From Triglochin maritima (taxonomy: Eukaryota > Streptophyta > Magnoliopsida > Alismatales > Juncaginaceae): a stretch of 64,000 bases of DNA. The stretch lies in NCBI GenBank assembly GCA_963682175.1, contig OY821781.1:36407254-36471253 (forward strand), in the 5' to 3' direction. Both the position numbers and the translations under genes were made by a program. Positions 54,901 to 64,000 of this stretch are shown piece by piece (positions within the stretch are counted from its first letter, which is position 1; every line of letters begins with the position of its first letter). A model generated the notes under the pieces. That model was not told the origin of the DNA. It worked only from the letters and a program-made list of their open reading frames with translations, and ran no database searches.

Positions 54901-57900
54901 CTACCAGATCTATCGGTCCATGCATCCGTCATTATTGTAAATCCATATAATTTTTCAATCTTGCCTATATGAACTTCGAAAACCCATAGTGACTTTTTTT
55001 AAGGCATGTATCGCTGACTTCGTGATAAGTGATGTGTTTTAAGCCAGGAATGTATGTGTAAGTAGCCTCAATGACTTCCTTAGACTCAGTTGTATTAACA
55101 ACATTAAAAGAAAGAAATTTCACATCTATAAAAAAATTAGCTCATTTTTTATTAATTGTTGTACGATCATCATTCTTAAAATGTCGTTCAATTCTGGTTT
55201 GTTGGGTCCAGTCAACATCTTGAGATTGACTACAAAATCGATCTATTGGTCCTCAAGTACCCTTCTCTTTTGAGGAGCCAAGTAGGGGTGAGCAAATTTT
55301 GGTTCGGTTCGGTCCGCACACAAATGTGTACACATGGTCGCCTAGGTGTGCATTGTGCGGGTGGTCGCATATGACTGCCTAGGCGACTGCCCGCCTGAAC
55401 CTTGCTTACTGGTATCCATTTGATTATCTGATTATAACCCATACTGAATATTGAAGAAGAAAATAGACCTATAAACTGAATACACTGTCTCTACTACACC
55501 ACTTACCGATCCTAGTCTTCGCTCTCCTTCGAAAGAATGTTGGTGCTCTCTTGAGTCTTCATACCACATCTTCTTGCTGCTCATCACCACCGTTGTTGCT
55601 TAATTAGCAGTTTCAAATTTGAACTTTAAATTCTTCATAATATCTGACTCTCCACGTTCGATGCTCTTACTCAGTTTTGTAGCTTTGGATTCAAAGTTTG
55701 TTATAGGAAATGAAGTCCTTCAGCATGTGATCAATCATAATATGTGTTGTTTTAAAGAAGACTACCATGGTTAGTTGATTAAGTAATTTATTTATATTAT
55801 TTTCAAGTTGTGACATAATTGTTTTCTGATTTTTTTTCCCTTGGTAAAGTTTGTTCGAGTTGAAGATCCAATTAGGGGTGCACATGGGTTGGGTTCAACC
55901 CGAAACCCAACCCGAACCCGACTGGTCGGGTCGGGTTGGGTCGGGTTGGGGAGGGGTTCGGGTCGGGTCGGGTTGGGAAAATCAAAAACCCGAATTTTCG
56001 GGTCGGGTTCGGGTTGAGGGGGTCGGGTTGACCCAACCCAACCCGAACCCGATTTTTATTTTTTTTATTTTTTCCCAAATAAACCGGTCGACCGAACATC
56101 ACTCGGTCGACCGTTTCCAACCCGAAAATTTCGGGTGTTCAAGCCACCGGTCGACCGTTTAAGCACCGGTCGACCGTTTCAACCCGAATCCGACCAAGTT
56201 TGGGAGAAAATTCCCGAATTCGGGTTCAACCCGATCCAACCCGACCCAACCCGAAAATTTCGGGTCGGGTTGGGTTGAACCTAAACCGGTTCGGGTTCGG
56301 GTTGGGTTTTTTTCCAACCCGAAAATTTCGGGTTGGGTCGGGTTGAGGCCCAAACCCGACCCAACCCGACCCATGTGCACCCCTAGATCCAATGCTTCAT
56401 CCTTGAAATGAGTAACCTCATTTTGTCACGTGCCCCTGTTTTAACATAGTTTCTGAGCTCCCATATCTCTCATAGGATATAACAGAATATTTGTCTTTGT
56501 CGTCCTAGCAAGAAATTTCAAGAATGTTCTTAATGACTGTTACATATGTTATTGTTCTGTTGGAAAATTAATTGAATAACCAATTCCATCAGACATGAGT
56601 CCATGAGCTATAAAAATAAAGGTTCTCTAAAGAGAGAAGAGTGGCTATAAGACTATTAGTTGTGCAAGTACTTGTCATTTCCTTGACTTTGCATGAATTT
56701 TTTATTGTATATGCCTATATTTAACGATGAGTACCTTAAACCTTTTCTTCGACGAATCAGTGGAAGGAGAAGCTTATGGCTGGCTATGTTGGTAGTTTTT
56801 GTTTCCTTGATTATGTATGAATGTACTGCAGTTCATTGTGTTGGTTGTCACGTTCTTGTTAATTTTCACATGCTTATATTACTGTACATCACATTTCGTC
56901 TCTTGCATGCAATATTTGATCAACCCACCTCACATCACGACATCATGGGTATGTATAATATAATGCACGGTTTTGGTTATCATTAATGAAAACTCTTGTC
57001 ATACTTGCATCAACATTTAATCTTCTGGTTGTTACATTGTATTCCTCAAACATATATAGAGCTTAATGTACAGTATTTAATCTAATAATTCATTCTTCAA
57101 TAATAATCTATCCATTGGGGTGATTGTATCCTGGCCAGTACGGTATCACGTGAATGATGATGGTTCTACTTAAGTTTGTTTAGTTAGTACTTACTTCATC
57201 CCCACTGTTTTCTCTGTGTTGATTGAGCTAACTACATGAGCATGACCACTCTCGTTGGGCATTCCATGTATTTTCCTGTAACTTAGCAATACCGGTTCAT
57301 GCAGAATCTAGGATGGATATCCTATTTGGCCTTTTCATTATTGACATTGGTATTGGTGATATTAACATAATTATCCCCTCAACTTTTCTTGGCAATCCAA
57401 CACCCTCTACCTCATTATGATTATGCTTAAATTTACAGTTCACAAAGAGTCCAGTGTAATAAATTTATACAAATAGCATGGTGTGAGAAGTTTCAAGCGC
57501 AATTAATTTTTCAATTTTTTCACGCTGTCAGATCAATTACCACCTTTTTTGCCTGCTGGCTTATAATCTTTTTCTGTATGACTTCAGGAACCTCAGCTTG
57601 TCCAGAAAGTAAGTTCTACTGCAAGAACTTAGGAGACAGAACACGAATCCTATTTTCATCCCGTGTGAATGACCAAATCTGTGGTACACTTGACAGATTA
57701 CTTCTTCACATTCATGTTATGAAGAATGTCCACTAATTCTGTTTCATTTGTTTATAGATTGCTGCGACGGAAGTGATGAGTATGATGGAAGAATCATCTG
57801 TGCAGATACATGTAGTAAGAAAGACATCATTGCCGCTGTCATGAAGGCCAAGAACGCTCATGATATGGAGACAGAGAATAGTGGTCAACTGAGTGTATTT

Positions 57901-58153
57901 GAAAATGATACTACGATTGGTTTTAAGGAAAATATAGAAAGTATCAAAGGTAAACTGAAATCTAGTTCTGAAATATATTCTCACCAAGCTATCCTTTTAT
58001 ACTTAAAACTGAGAATACTCTTTTTTTTGTTTTTGTTCAGATCTGAGAATTGCCATTATTCTGGAGATTGTTGTTGCTGCTAGCTTGTTAACCTGCTGTA
58101 TTTTTCACTGGTGGACACGATATAATAGGAGGCACCGTCGGTTGAAAATTTAG
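48907..58153 (+). CDS. short PRKCSH-like (glucosidase II beta-like) membrane protein, five exons
   Basis: Exons: 48907-49042, 49120-49233, 57588-57683, 57758-57949, 58041-58153. All introns are GT-AG and phase 1, giving 216 aa. Residues 17-33 form a Leu-rich signal peptide. Residues 46-134 are the PRKCSH N-terminal domain with two LDL-receptor-A-like repeats ([17 protein letters not shown] and [18 protein letters not shown]), whose acidic residues bind calcium in the family. Residues 182-203 are a membrane segment, followed by a basic tail ([11 protein letters not shown]). Full glucosidase II beta subunits are much longer and end in a lectin-like MRH domain, which is absent here; short plant relatives of this shape are known. 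Expected in the ER membrane; its role is not established. Intron 2 (49234-57587, 8354 bp) is full of transposons. Confidence 0.88.
49234..50270. other. intron 2, first kilobase
   Basis: Single-copy-looking intron DNA without a recognisable gene. A frame at 50053-50316 has no domain. Confidence 0.55.
50271..51131. repeat. long inverted repeat (foldback/MITE) in intron 2
   Basis: The left arm starts tgcatgtcattt and continues atttccgtttct, ttgtattaatg, tttgtatagtttttag in complementary order to the right arm, which ends aaatgatatgca. Arms are about 400 bp and diverged. The middle holds smaller inverted copies of cacttaaattccaaaaat. No transposase; superfamily unclear. Confidence 0.75.
52801..54834 (-). 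mobile_element. solo LTR-A in the hAT pseudogene
   Basis: This 2034-bp sequence starts tgttggattt and ends cgtttca, with the same internal landmarks as 20004-22188. The TATA box (minus ACTATAAATATA) is near 53246-53258. The 5-bp flanks (taact and cccgc) do not match, so the duplication has decayed or a flank was altered. Confidence 0.85.
53430..53640. repeat. TCGGTCGACCGA-like motif cluster in intronic LTR-A
   Basis: acggtcgactgaa, ccggtcgaccgtt, ttggtcgaccgtt, tcggtcgaccgtg and acggtcgaccgtt appear in order, upstream of the TATA box. Confidence 0.85.
55261..55864. other. intron 2, repeat-like but unresolved
   Basis: taggggtgagcaaattttgg at 55282 looks like a hAT-type terminal sequence, but I found no matching right end. 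The rest is non-coding. Confidence 0.4.
55873..56385. mobile_element. hAT-type MITE carrying the TCGGTCGACCGA motif
   Basis: Terminal repeats taggggtgcacatgggt and its complement (acccatgtgcacccta-like, ending 56385) are flanked by a perfect 8-bp duplication gatccaat (55865-55872 and 56386-56393), the hAT signature. The body is mostly cgggttgggt/aacccgaccc repeats. Four copies of cggtcgaccg lie at 56085-56178. No transposase. Confidence 0.9.
56394..57587. other. intron 2, last part
   Basis: AT-rich intron sequence up to the acceptor (ttcag at 57583-57587). I see no feature. Frame 56693-56986 has no recognisable domain. Confidence 0.55.
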
Positions 58154-58796
58154 TGCCATGGAAATTTTGCTTGTGATTATAGTGATTGCTCAACAGAAGC
58201 GAAGATATCTGGTGTTGGACAACTTATTGGTTACGTACCGAGCCAAAAAAAATGAAACTTGTAATGTAACATTGTTTTGCCTTTTTATGCTCAAATTACG
58301 ATTGAATTTGAAATAACCTGTTATCAAATCTCTAGATTGCTGTGGTATTTTTCCGGAGCATGTAAAAATCCTAAAGTTTATATACTTGGTATGGCTTGTT
58401 TGCCAGCTTTATAGGTTGTTGTGGCATTTTCCGAAGCTTGTTTTTTTGGAGTATTTTTTTATCGATCTCATTAAATCCCATTTTACAACTGTTCACATCG
58501 ACTTTGATTTTTGGGTCAGGCGCATTTAAAATTAGAGATCAATTAATTGAATGATTGTTGTGTGATTTTCCGTAAGACGTTTCTTTTAAAGTGTTTTAGA
58601 TTTTTTAATCAAATCTCAACTCTTGACTCAACATGTTACTCAGGTGTTGAGATTCACAATCTAGTCCAAGTTAAGTCAAGACCAAGGATCTATTATTGAG
58701 CAAATTCCAATTGAATTTTTCTATAACATGTTAAAAATTAATTTTTTATACTTGGTATGATTTGTTTAGAAACGCTTAGGCTTTTAGTAATTTAGT
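58154..58796. other. 3' UTR and flank with local duplications
   Basis: It contains three related segments (gattgctgtggtatttttcc, ggttgttgtggcattttcc, gattgttgtgtgattttcc) and two of tatacttggtatg(g/a)(c/t)ttgttt, suggesting an old local duplication. No gene. Confidence 0.5.
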
Positions 58797-59434
58797 TAGG
58801 GTGTCAACATATAAGGATAAGATATAAGTACATCTATTTTTATATTCACATAAAATTTATAGATACATATTGTGTTACGGATATAAGAAGTCTATATTTG
58901 TTCGGTTATTTGACGGATTGGGAGTGGATACGGATAATATCTGCATCTGTAAACATAACGACCAACCTCGTAACGTTTTTTGGTTTTCACTTACAAAAAT
59001 TCTTATACATAATCACATTTATTTAGTTTCAAATGTTAATTTAATTTATGTTAACTACTAGCTTCGTGTTCTGAAAATAATAACAATATTGAATGTTTAA
59101 ATAATTTTAATTAAATGTAATTATTGGATGCTATTTTTGAGTAAATAAATTTAAAATCTATATTCAAAATATAATCACACAATGTGAAAATATGGATACT
59201 ATTAGTTATAATAATGTACTGTATAAGTATACAAATACAAATACAGATACAAAAATGTAGTCCCATAGTGGATGTTATTCGGATCAGATACACCAATATC
59301 CATATCCGCTCCGCGAGTTGACGAATACTTCATCCCAGGTATGAATATGGATTTCGGATACATTTTTTTCCAATTAAAATTTTCAATTTCAAATACGTTT
59401 GCAATTGTATTTCGAATATCTATTGACACCCCTA
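58797..59434. mobile_element. hAT-type MITE
   Basis: It starts tagggtgtcaa and ends ttgacacccta-like (tattgacacccta with an extra C), flanked by a perfect 8-bp duplication aatttagt (58789-58796 and 59435-59442). The body contains degenerate ggata/tatcc repeats. It is non-coding. Confidence 0.88.
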
Positions 59435-59442
59435 AATTTAGT

Positions 59443-61599
59443 ACTGATAAACCTTGGATAGTTTTTCTTCTTGCCACTCCAGAGTTATTTTTCTTGCATA
59501 CCCCTGCAAAACAATAACTCATGATATGTTAGTGACCTTTGAACATTGGCCAAGAAGTAAGGTTCAGAAATGCAGAATGCAGATTGAATACAGGGTAACC
59601 ACATCTTGTATATGCGGGATGCGATGCGGATGTATATGTAGTTTACTATTTAATAATTAAATAATATACATATACATATATTAATTATAAATAATATATA
59701 TGTAACTAAAAATTTAGGTAAAAATTTGAATAATTTCTAAAATCAATAATTAAATATTAAACAAAACAAACTTAAAACAATGTTGTTTTGAAATACACCA
59801 TATATATATGTAGGTAACGATGTAGACCACATCAAGATACCGCATCCTTGGAATGCAACGGAATCCACCCGCATTTCCCCTCGTATGTGAACAAGGCCCA
59901 GAACACAATGTTCTGCGCATGAGTTACATACTTGCATGCATATAATCCTATTATTAAAAAGCTGATAACCCTGTCAAACATGTGTCAAATGATATAATGT
60001 GAATATTACACTGATATTAAAAAATATTTGTCAATTGAATTTGTTTTACTAGCATGGCATGAATGCCTAATTACCTACATTTGTCCTTCTGTTACCTAAA
60101 ATATAATTTCAATTTTGTGGCATGTCTAAAATAAAAGTTGGACATTTACATATGGATACGTTGCACAAATTTAACAATGCAAAGTATAATTTTATTGAGT
60201 TGTGAATACAATAGGAAATCCAATCTAGGGATGCATTAGTGATGTCACTATTGAATCCGAATTTAACGCCCACAACTATTTCTAATTGTTACGGTTAGGC
60301 CTGTAAATGTACAGTCCAAAACCGGCCCGAACCGGTAACCAGACTGGGTTTCTTTTTTTTTGGGCTGATGGGTTTTTAAATTTTCTTTTATCACCTTTTT
60401 TCGTATTGTTTTCGGGTCCACGGAGCTCGTAGTTTTTCTTTTTGTAAACCAGCATCAACAATTCGTAGTTGTAGCATCGTGAATGTATTTTATGTGTTAT
60501 CGGGTCCACGATTCAAACCAGCATCAACAACAATTTTGATAAGCTTTACCAATGCTACAACTAATTAACTTTGTTTAAATCTTTGAGTGAAATAATATAA
60601 GTAAATATATGAACGGCCAAATAAGTTTACTTTGTCGATAAAATATTAATAATAACAGATATAAATTAAAATACTACAAAAGATTTTGAGTAATATAATA
60701 TTACTAAAATATAGACAATGAATGTCAATGAAATATTACATAATAACAACAAATATATATTAAATACTACAAAGACTTTTCCATGTTTTATATAAAAGCA
60801 ATTTTGTTCTAACATTTCCCTCGTAAAATATGTTGTGTGGACATTCAAAGTTGAAAAACAAATTTGGTAGTTAAGCTTGAGATTTTTTGTGAAGTTTAAT
60901 CATTTCAATTGTAATTAATGATTATGGATATGATGTATGCAAATATGCGTACATAGTAAATCGTGAATGTATTTTGTAAGCTCAATGGTACAAATTTTAG
61001 TTTCATTAATATCTTACGTGGATATTATATATCATTGGATATTTTAAAAGTTATTTGATTTTGAATGACCAAAAATATATAAGGAAATTCAATCTTTTTA
61101 GAAATATAATTATCTGAGAATTACTTGACAAAATTACAATATATATACATTTGCCTAACATATGTAAATATAGCGTGTATGAAATGAATATTAAACATAA
61201 TAAGCAATTCACGTATTTTATTTTCTAACACTAGCTTGAGAATAACTCAATTGATTTCTTCTTATGGTTTTGAAGTGATCAAGTCACGAGTTTAATATAG
61301 AATTAAATCTTTGATTTCTCTACTGATTATTATTTAATAAAATATGTTATGTGTAGAAGAAGTTGTAATAGTAAATAAATAAAAAACCATTTTAGAACGA
61401 TTTTCTATGTTCACCCCAAACCATTTTAAAACAAATCTCACAATAGAGTTTTATCATCATTCGACCAAATACTAGTATATGAGTATGCCTTATATTAAAT
61501 ATAACTATTGTGACTCTTCGACACAAAATTATAAATAATATAATAAATAACAATATTCGGTATCATTTGCATCCCGCAACACCTTAAAACTCAAGATTA
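59443..61599. other. AT-rich intergenic DNA
   Basis: There is no credible gene. Near 60300-60370 a fragment (aaaaccggcccgaaccggta, a T run, gggctgatggg) resembles the interior of the hAT-type MITEs but lacks clear ends. The rest holds many short AT repeats. Confidence 0.55.
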
Positions 61600-61607
61600 G
61601 ACGTGTT

Positions 61608-63076
61608 TAGGGGTGGACATGGGTCGGGTTGGATCGGGTTTGAACTAGAACCCGACCAAACTCGAAAAATTCGGATTTGGGAAAAACCAGGCCCGGCCCA
61701 TAGCAGGAGCAGGGTGAGCTCCTGCTCCGGGCCTCATTTTGAGGGGGGCCTCAAATTTTTTTTTTATGTATATGAGCTTATTGGATTGCAAAGAAGATTT
61801 GTAGTGCTAAGATGACAAAAAATATTTATGTATATGAGTTTATTGGGTTGCAAAGAAGATTAGTGCTAAGATGACAAAAATTATTTATGTATATGAGTTT
61901 ATTGGGTTGCAAAGAAGATTAGTGTTAAGAATATAGCACATAAACATTGATAAATTTGTCTCAAAAATACTAAGAGAACAAAAAATTTAAGTGATATTGC
62001 ACTAAGTTAGTGAATTTTTATTTATTTAAACTAGGAGGACAATTTTTTTCAAATTTAGGAATCTCATTGTTGATTTTCGCACAGGACCTCGAAAATTCCC
62101 GAGACGGCCCTGGGAAAAACCCAACCCGAACCGGAACCAATTCGGGTTCAACCCAACCCGACCTGAAATTTTCGGGTTGAGTTGGAACGGGTCCAACCCG
62201 AATTTATTGCAATTAGATGCTTAAATTTCCAATACGCAGCAAGATTCGAGTCATTTTTTAACAATTTAAGTTTCACTCTTCGTTCAAAACACCACACACT
62301 CCACTCTGAACATTAAATCAAATTTGATAGAAAATTATAATTATTCTTCAGATCTCCAATGAAACTAATCGCAGGAACTACCAAATCTAAACAGGAAGTA
62401 GAAACAAACATAACAAATTCTTCCACAAAAAAAACTAATAACAATCAGATCTCCACTTCAACCATCCATCAAACAATCAAATCCGAACAAAATCAGATTT
62501 AAAAAAAATGGACATTTTCCGAACAGAAATCATCATCGACCCGAAAAAAATTAGAAAAAAATCAACTTTTCTGGTAGATCTCTACCAAAGGTCCAAAACC
62601 ATCTGAAAATCAAAACAAAAGCATAATTGTAGATCAAGTGCGCTTTAGTCCGCAGAGAACGTGGTGGATGGGCTTCTCCCTCCCGAACAACCTTGTAGAT
62701 CTTCGTTTTCACATCCTCCGCTGATGGTGAGAGGGGGCGACACGTCGAGGCCGCGAAGGAGGAGAGGGGGCGAGGATTTAGGGGCAGCCGCGAGGGAGGA
62801 GAGGGGGAGAGGCTGTTGGGTTTCGTTTTGGGAGTCGACGAGGCATTTGGCTTTGGATTAGAGATGGCCCAAGTTTAGTGGACGACCCGTGCCACATATT
62901 AAAACAAAAACTTCGGGTTCCGGTTGGGTTGGTTCAACCCGATCTTTCAACCCGAACCCGACCCGATAACTTCAGTTTTTAGCTTTATCAACCCAACCCG
63001 AATTCCTACCAAATCCAACCCGACCAGTCTGGTTCGGGTCGGTTTTCGGATTCAACCTGGCCCGTGTGCACCCCTT
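61608..63076. mobile_element. hAT-type non-autonomous element, 1.47 kb
   Basis: It begins taggggtggacatggg and ends ccgtgtgcacccctt, flanked by gacgtgtt (61600-61607) and gatgtgtt (63077-63084), an 8-bp duplication with one difference. The ends carry the same cgggttggg/aacccgacc repeats as 55873-56385. The interior (62640-62870) is GC-rich with repeated gaggagagggggcgagg and could be captured sequence; I recognise no protein in it. Another element is nested at 61688. Confidence 0.8.
61688..62112. mobile_element. second hAT-type element nested in the first
   Basis: It starts caggcccggcc and ends acggccctg, with a perfect 8-bp duplication ggaaaaac (61680-61687 and 62113-62120). It contains a ~62-bp unit (tatgtatatgagtttattgg) repeated three times at about 61766-61925. 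It is non-coding. Confidence 0.82.
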
Positions 63077-63120
63077 GATGTGTTATCATGTATTAAACCG
63101 TAAATAATAACGCAAACATG

Positions 63121-63243
63121 TGTTGGTGGCTTGGTGTCGTGGTTAAGGTTGGGTTAAAGGTACATGAGGTCATGGGTTAAATCCGGTAACCGCCCCAAAT
63201 GGATTCGGTTATGGGCCCGTTAATCGGGCTAGGCCCGGAAGTT
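63121..63243 (+). mobile_element. probable tRNA-derived SINE
   Basis: tggcttggtgtcgtggttaa resembles a pol III A box and, about 45 bp later, gggttaaatcc a B box (GGTTCGAATCC type). This spacing and order are typical of SINE heads. The 3' end and duplications are not clear. Confidence 0.45.
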
Positions 63244-64000
63244 TAACAAAAGACATTGCAAGTTTGCATGATCAGAAATATTTATTTCTTAATAAGAATA
63301 CTGAACTGCTAAACATCGCCCCAAAATTACTTAAATCGCCCCTTGAAATTACCAAATTGCCCTTCCTCCTATTTTTTGCTTATATATCTCACAATTTCAC
63401 TCTTTTTTCAAAACTTTCTCTTCCTATACCTACTACACAAGATTACGAATGTCTCGGAGGCCAGGGAAGCAGCCAGCAGTTCCCCCGGTGTACCCGTATG
63501 AGGTAACATTACGTTATTTATTTGTTTTTTTAAAAAAAAAAAAAAAAAGTCGTCGGCGTCCGAGGGAGACGCCCCCCGCATGGGGCGGGCGTCCGAGGAA
63601 GCCGCTCCCCCTATGGGGGTATTTATCAAAAGTGATTGCTATTTATCAAAAAATAATCATAGATTCATCAATAGAAACAAAAAATTTACATATCCGCACC
63701 TAACTATGACCATCTTGTTTAAAAGTCAAAATATTAGTAGTTTGGGAAGATATATGTGAAATGTATCTATACTTGCAAATCAAAACATACACCAATGCAA
63801 ACGGACTCCCCACCTTCATCCTCTATTTCTTTCTCATCATTGTGACTTATAAAGGTGGGAACTAAAACAATCATTAAAAAATAATCTTTTACTAAAGTTA
63901 GAATCTCTCTAATGAAACCCAATCAACTGAAATTTTACTGGACCATCAAGTCATCATAAAAGCCCCAATTCCACAGAAACCAAAGGAAAACACCAACAAC
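63244..64000. other. right flank, possible first exon at 63449-63502
   Basis: ATG at 63449 opens MSRRPGKQPAVPPVYPYE, followed by a GT that could be a splice donor. The preceding pyrimidine-rich sequence resembles a plant 5' UTR. I cannot identify the product and the next exon is not seen. At 63550-63620 a GC-rich block has repeated cgtccgagg and inverted gccccc/ggggcg segments after an A run. The rest is AT-rich and non-coding. Confidence 0.25.

Larger units (their letters stand above)
51244..55260 (-). pseudogene. hAT transposase pseudogene (DUF659 type), interrupted by an LTR
   Basis: Minus-strand reading from right to left: [11 protein letters not shown] (about 55010), [19 protein letters not shown] (about 54900), SVDAG, then solo LTR-A (52801-54834). 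It resumes [44 protein letters not shown] and, near 51720, the hAT C-terminal dimerisation motif (CERN, a stop where Trp is expected, [24 protein letters not shown]). The C-terminus is Gly/Asp/Glu-rich. It lies antisense to the host gene. Multiple stops and frameshifts make it inactive; I did not find its BED zinc finger or terminal repeats. Confidence 0.85.

Noticed and set aside
55873..56385. Telomere-like AACCCGA repeats
   Set aside because: The unit is irregular (cgggttgggt, aacccgaccc) on both strands and bounded by hAT-type ends with an 8-bp duplication.
57748..58083. Single 111-codon ORF as the host gene
   Set aside because: It reads through splice sites; the exon junctions at 57949 and 58041 give the conserved domain end and the membrane segment in frame.

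Overview
This is plant nuclear DNA, probably from a eudicot with a repeat-rich genome. The evidence is plant-type Ty1/copia, Tekay-like chromovirus and Athila-like Ty3 elements, hAT elements with 8-bp target duplications, and a short intron-containing plant PRKCSH-like (glucosidase II beta-like) gene. I cannot name the species. I see no rRNA or tRNA gene, CRISPR array or bacterial operon.

Layout. 1-7514: the 5' half of a decayed minus-strand copia element; its LTR (family A) is split by a solo LTR (family D, 5442-7070, TSD atatt). 7515-26674: a plus-strand chromovirus whose RT is split by three insertions: a solo LTR-B (8850-10195, TSD tcagt), a tandem LTR-gag array (10435-19926, flanked by aaatg) and a solo LTR-A (20004-22188, TSD ctttg). 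26675-27611 and 45445-45791: two halves of an old LTR (family C), split by a minus-strand Athila-like element (27612-45444). That element's integrase region is in turn split by a young plus-strand element lacking pol (31787-38231, TSD gagca). 45792-48906: non-coding DNA and a terminal-inverted-repeat element carrying a minisatellite. 48907-58153: the one recognisable host gene, five exons, 216 aa, with an intron of about 8.4 kb full of transposon debris. 58154-64000: intergenic DNA with three hAT-type elements (one nested in another) and a probable SINE.

Two observations stand out. First, the array at 10435-19926 has four 1982-bp units (partial LTR + PBS + truncated gag) ending in one complete LTR. 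Diagnostic substitutions show that the internal LTRs are chimeras of the two outer LTRs, as expected from unequal LTR-LTR crossing-over, and an H-R-H-R marker in the four gag copies fits two rounds of doubling (1 to 2 to 4). Second, a short palindrome, TCGGTCGACCGA and its variants, is clustered in the LTRs of several otherwise different families, in most of them upstream of the LTR's TATA box. It also occurs four times inside a hAT MITE. The Athila-like element and its nested relative carry different palindromes in the same promoter position and repeat them in the leader downstream of the PBS.

Most element genes are broken, mainly by stop codons. The longest open frames in mobile DNA are the four 391-codon gag remnants and the 329-codon ORF of the nested non-autonomous element. 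Functional statements are family-based inference from reading the sequence; no database search was run.
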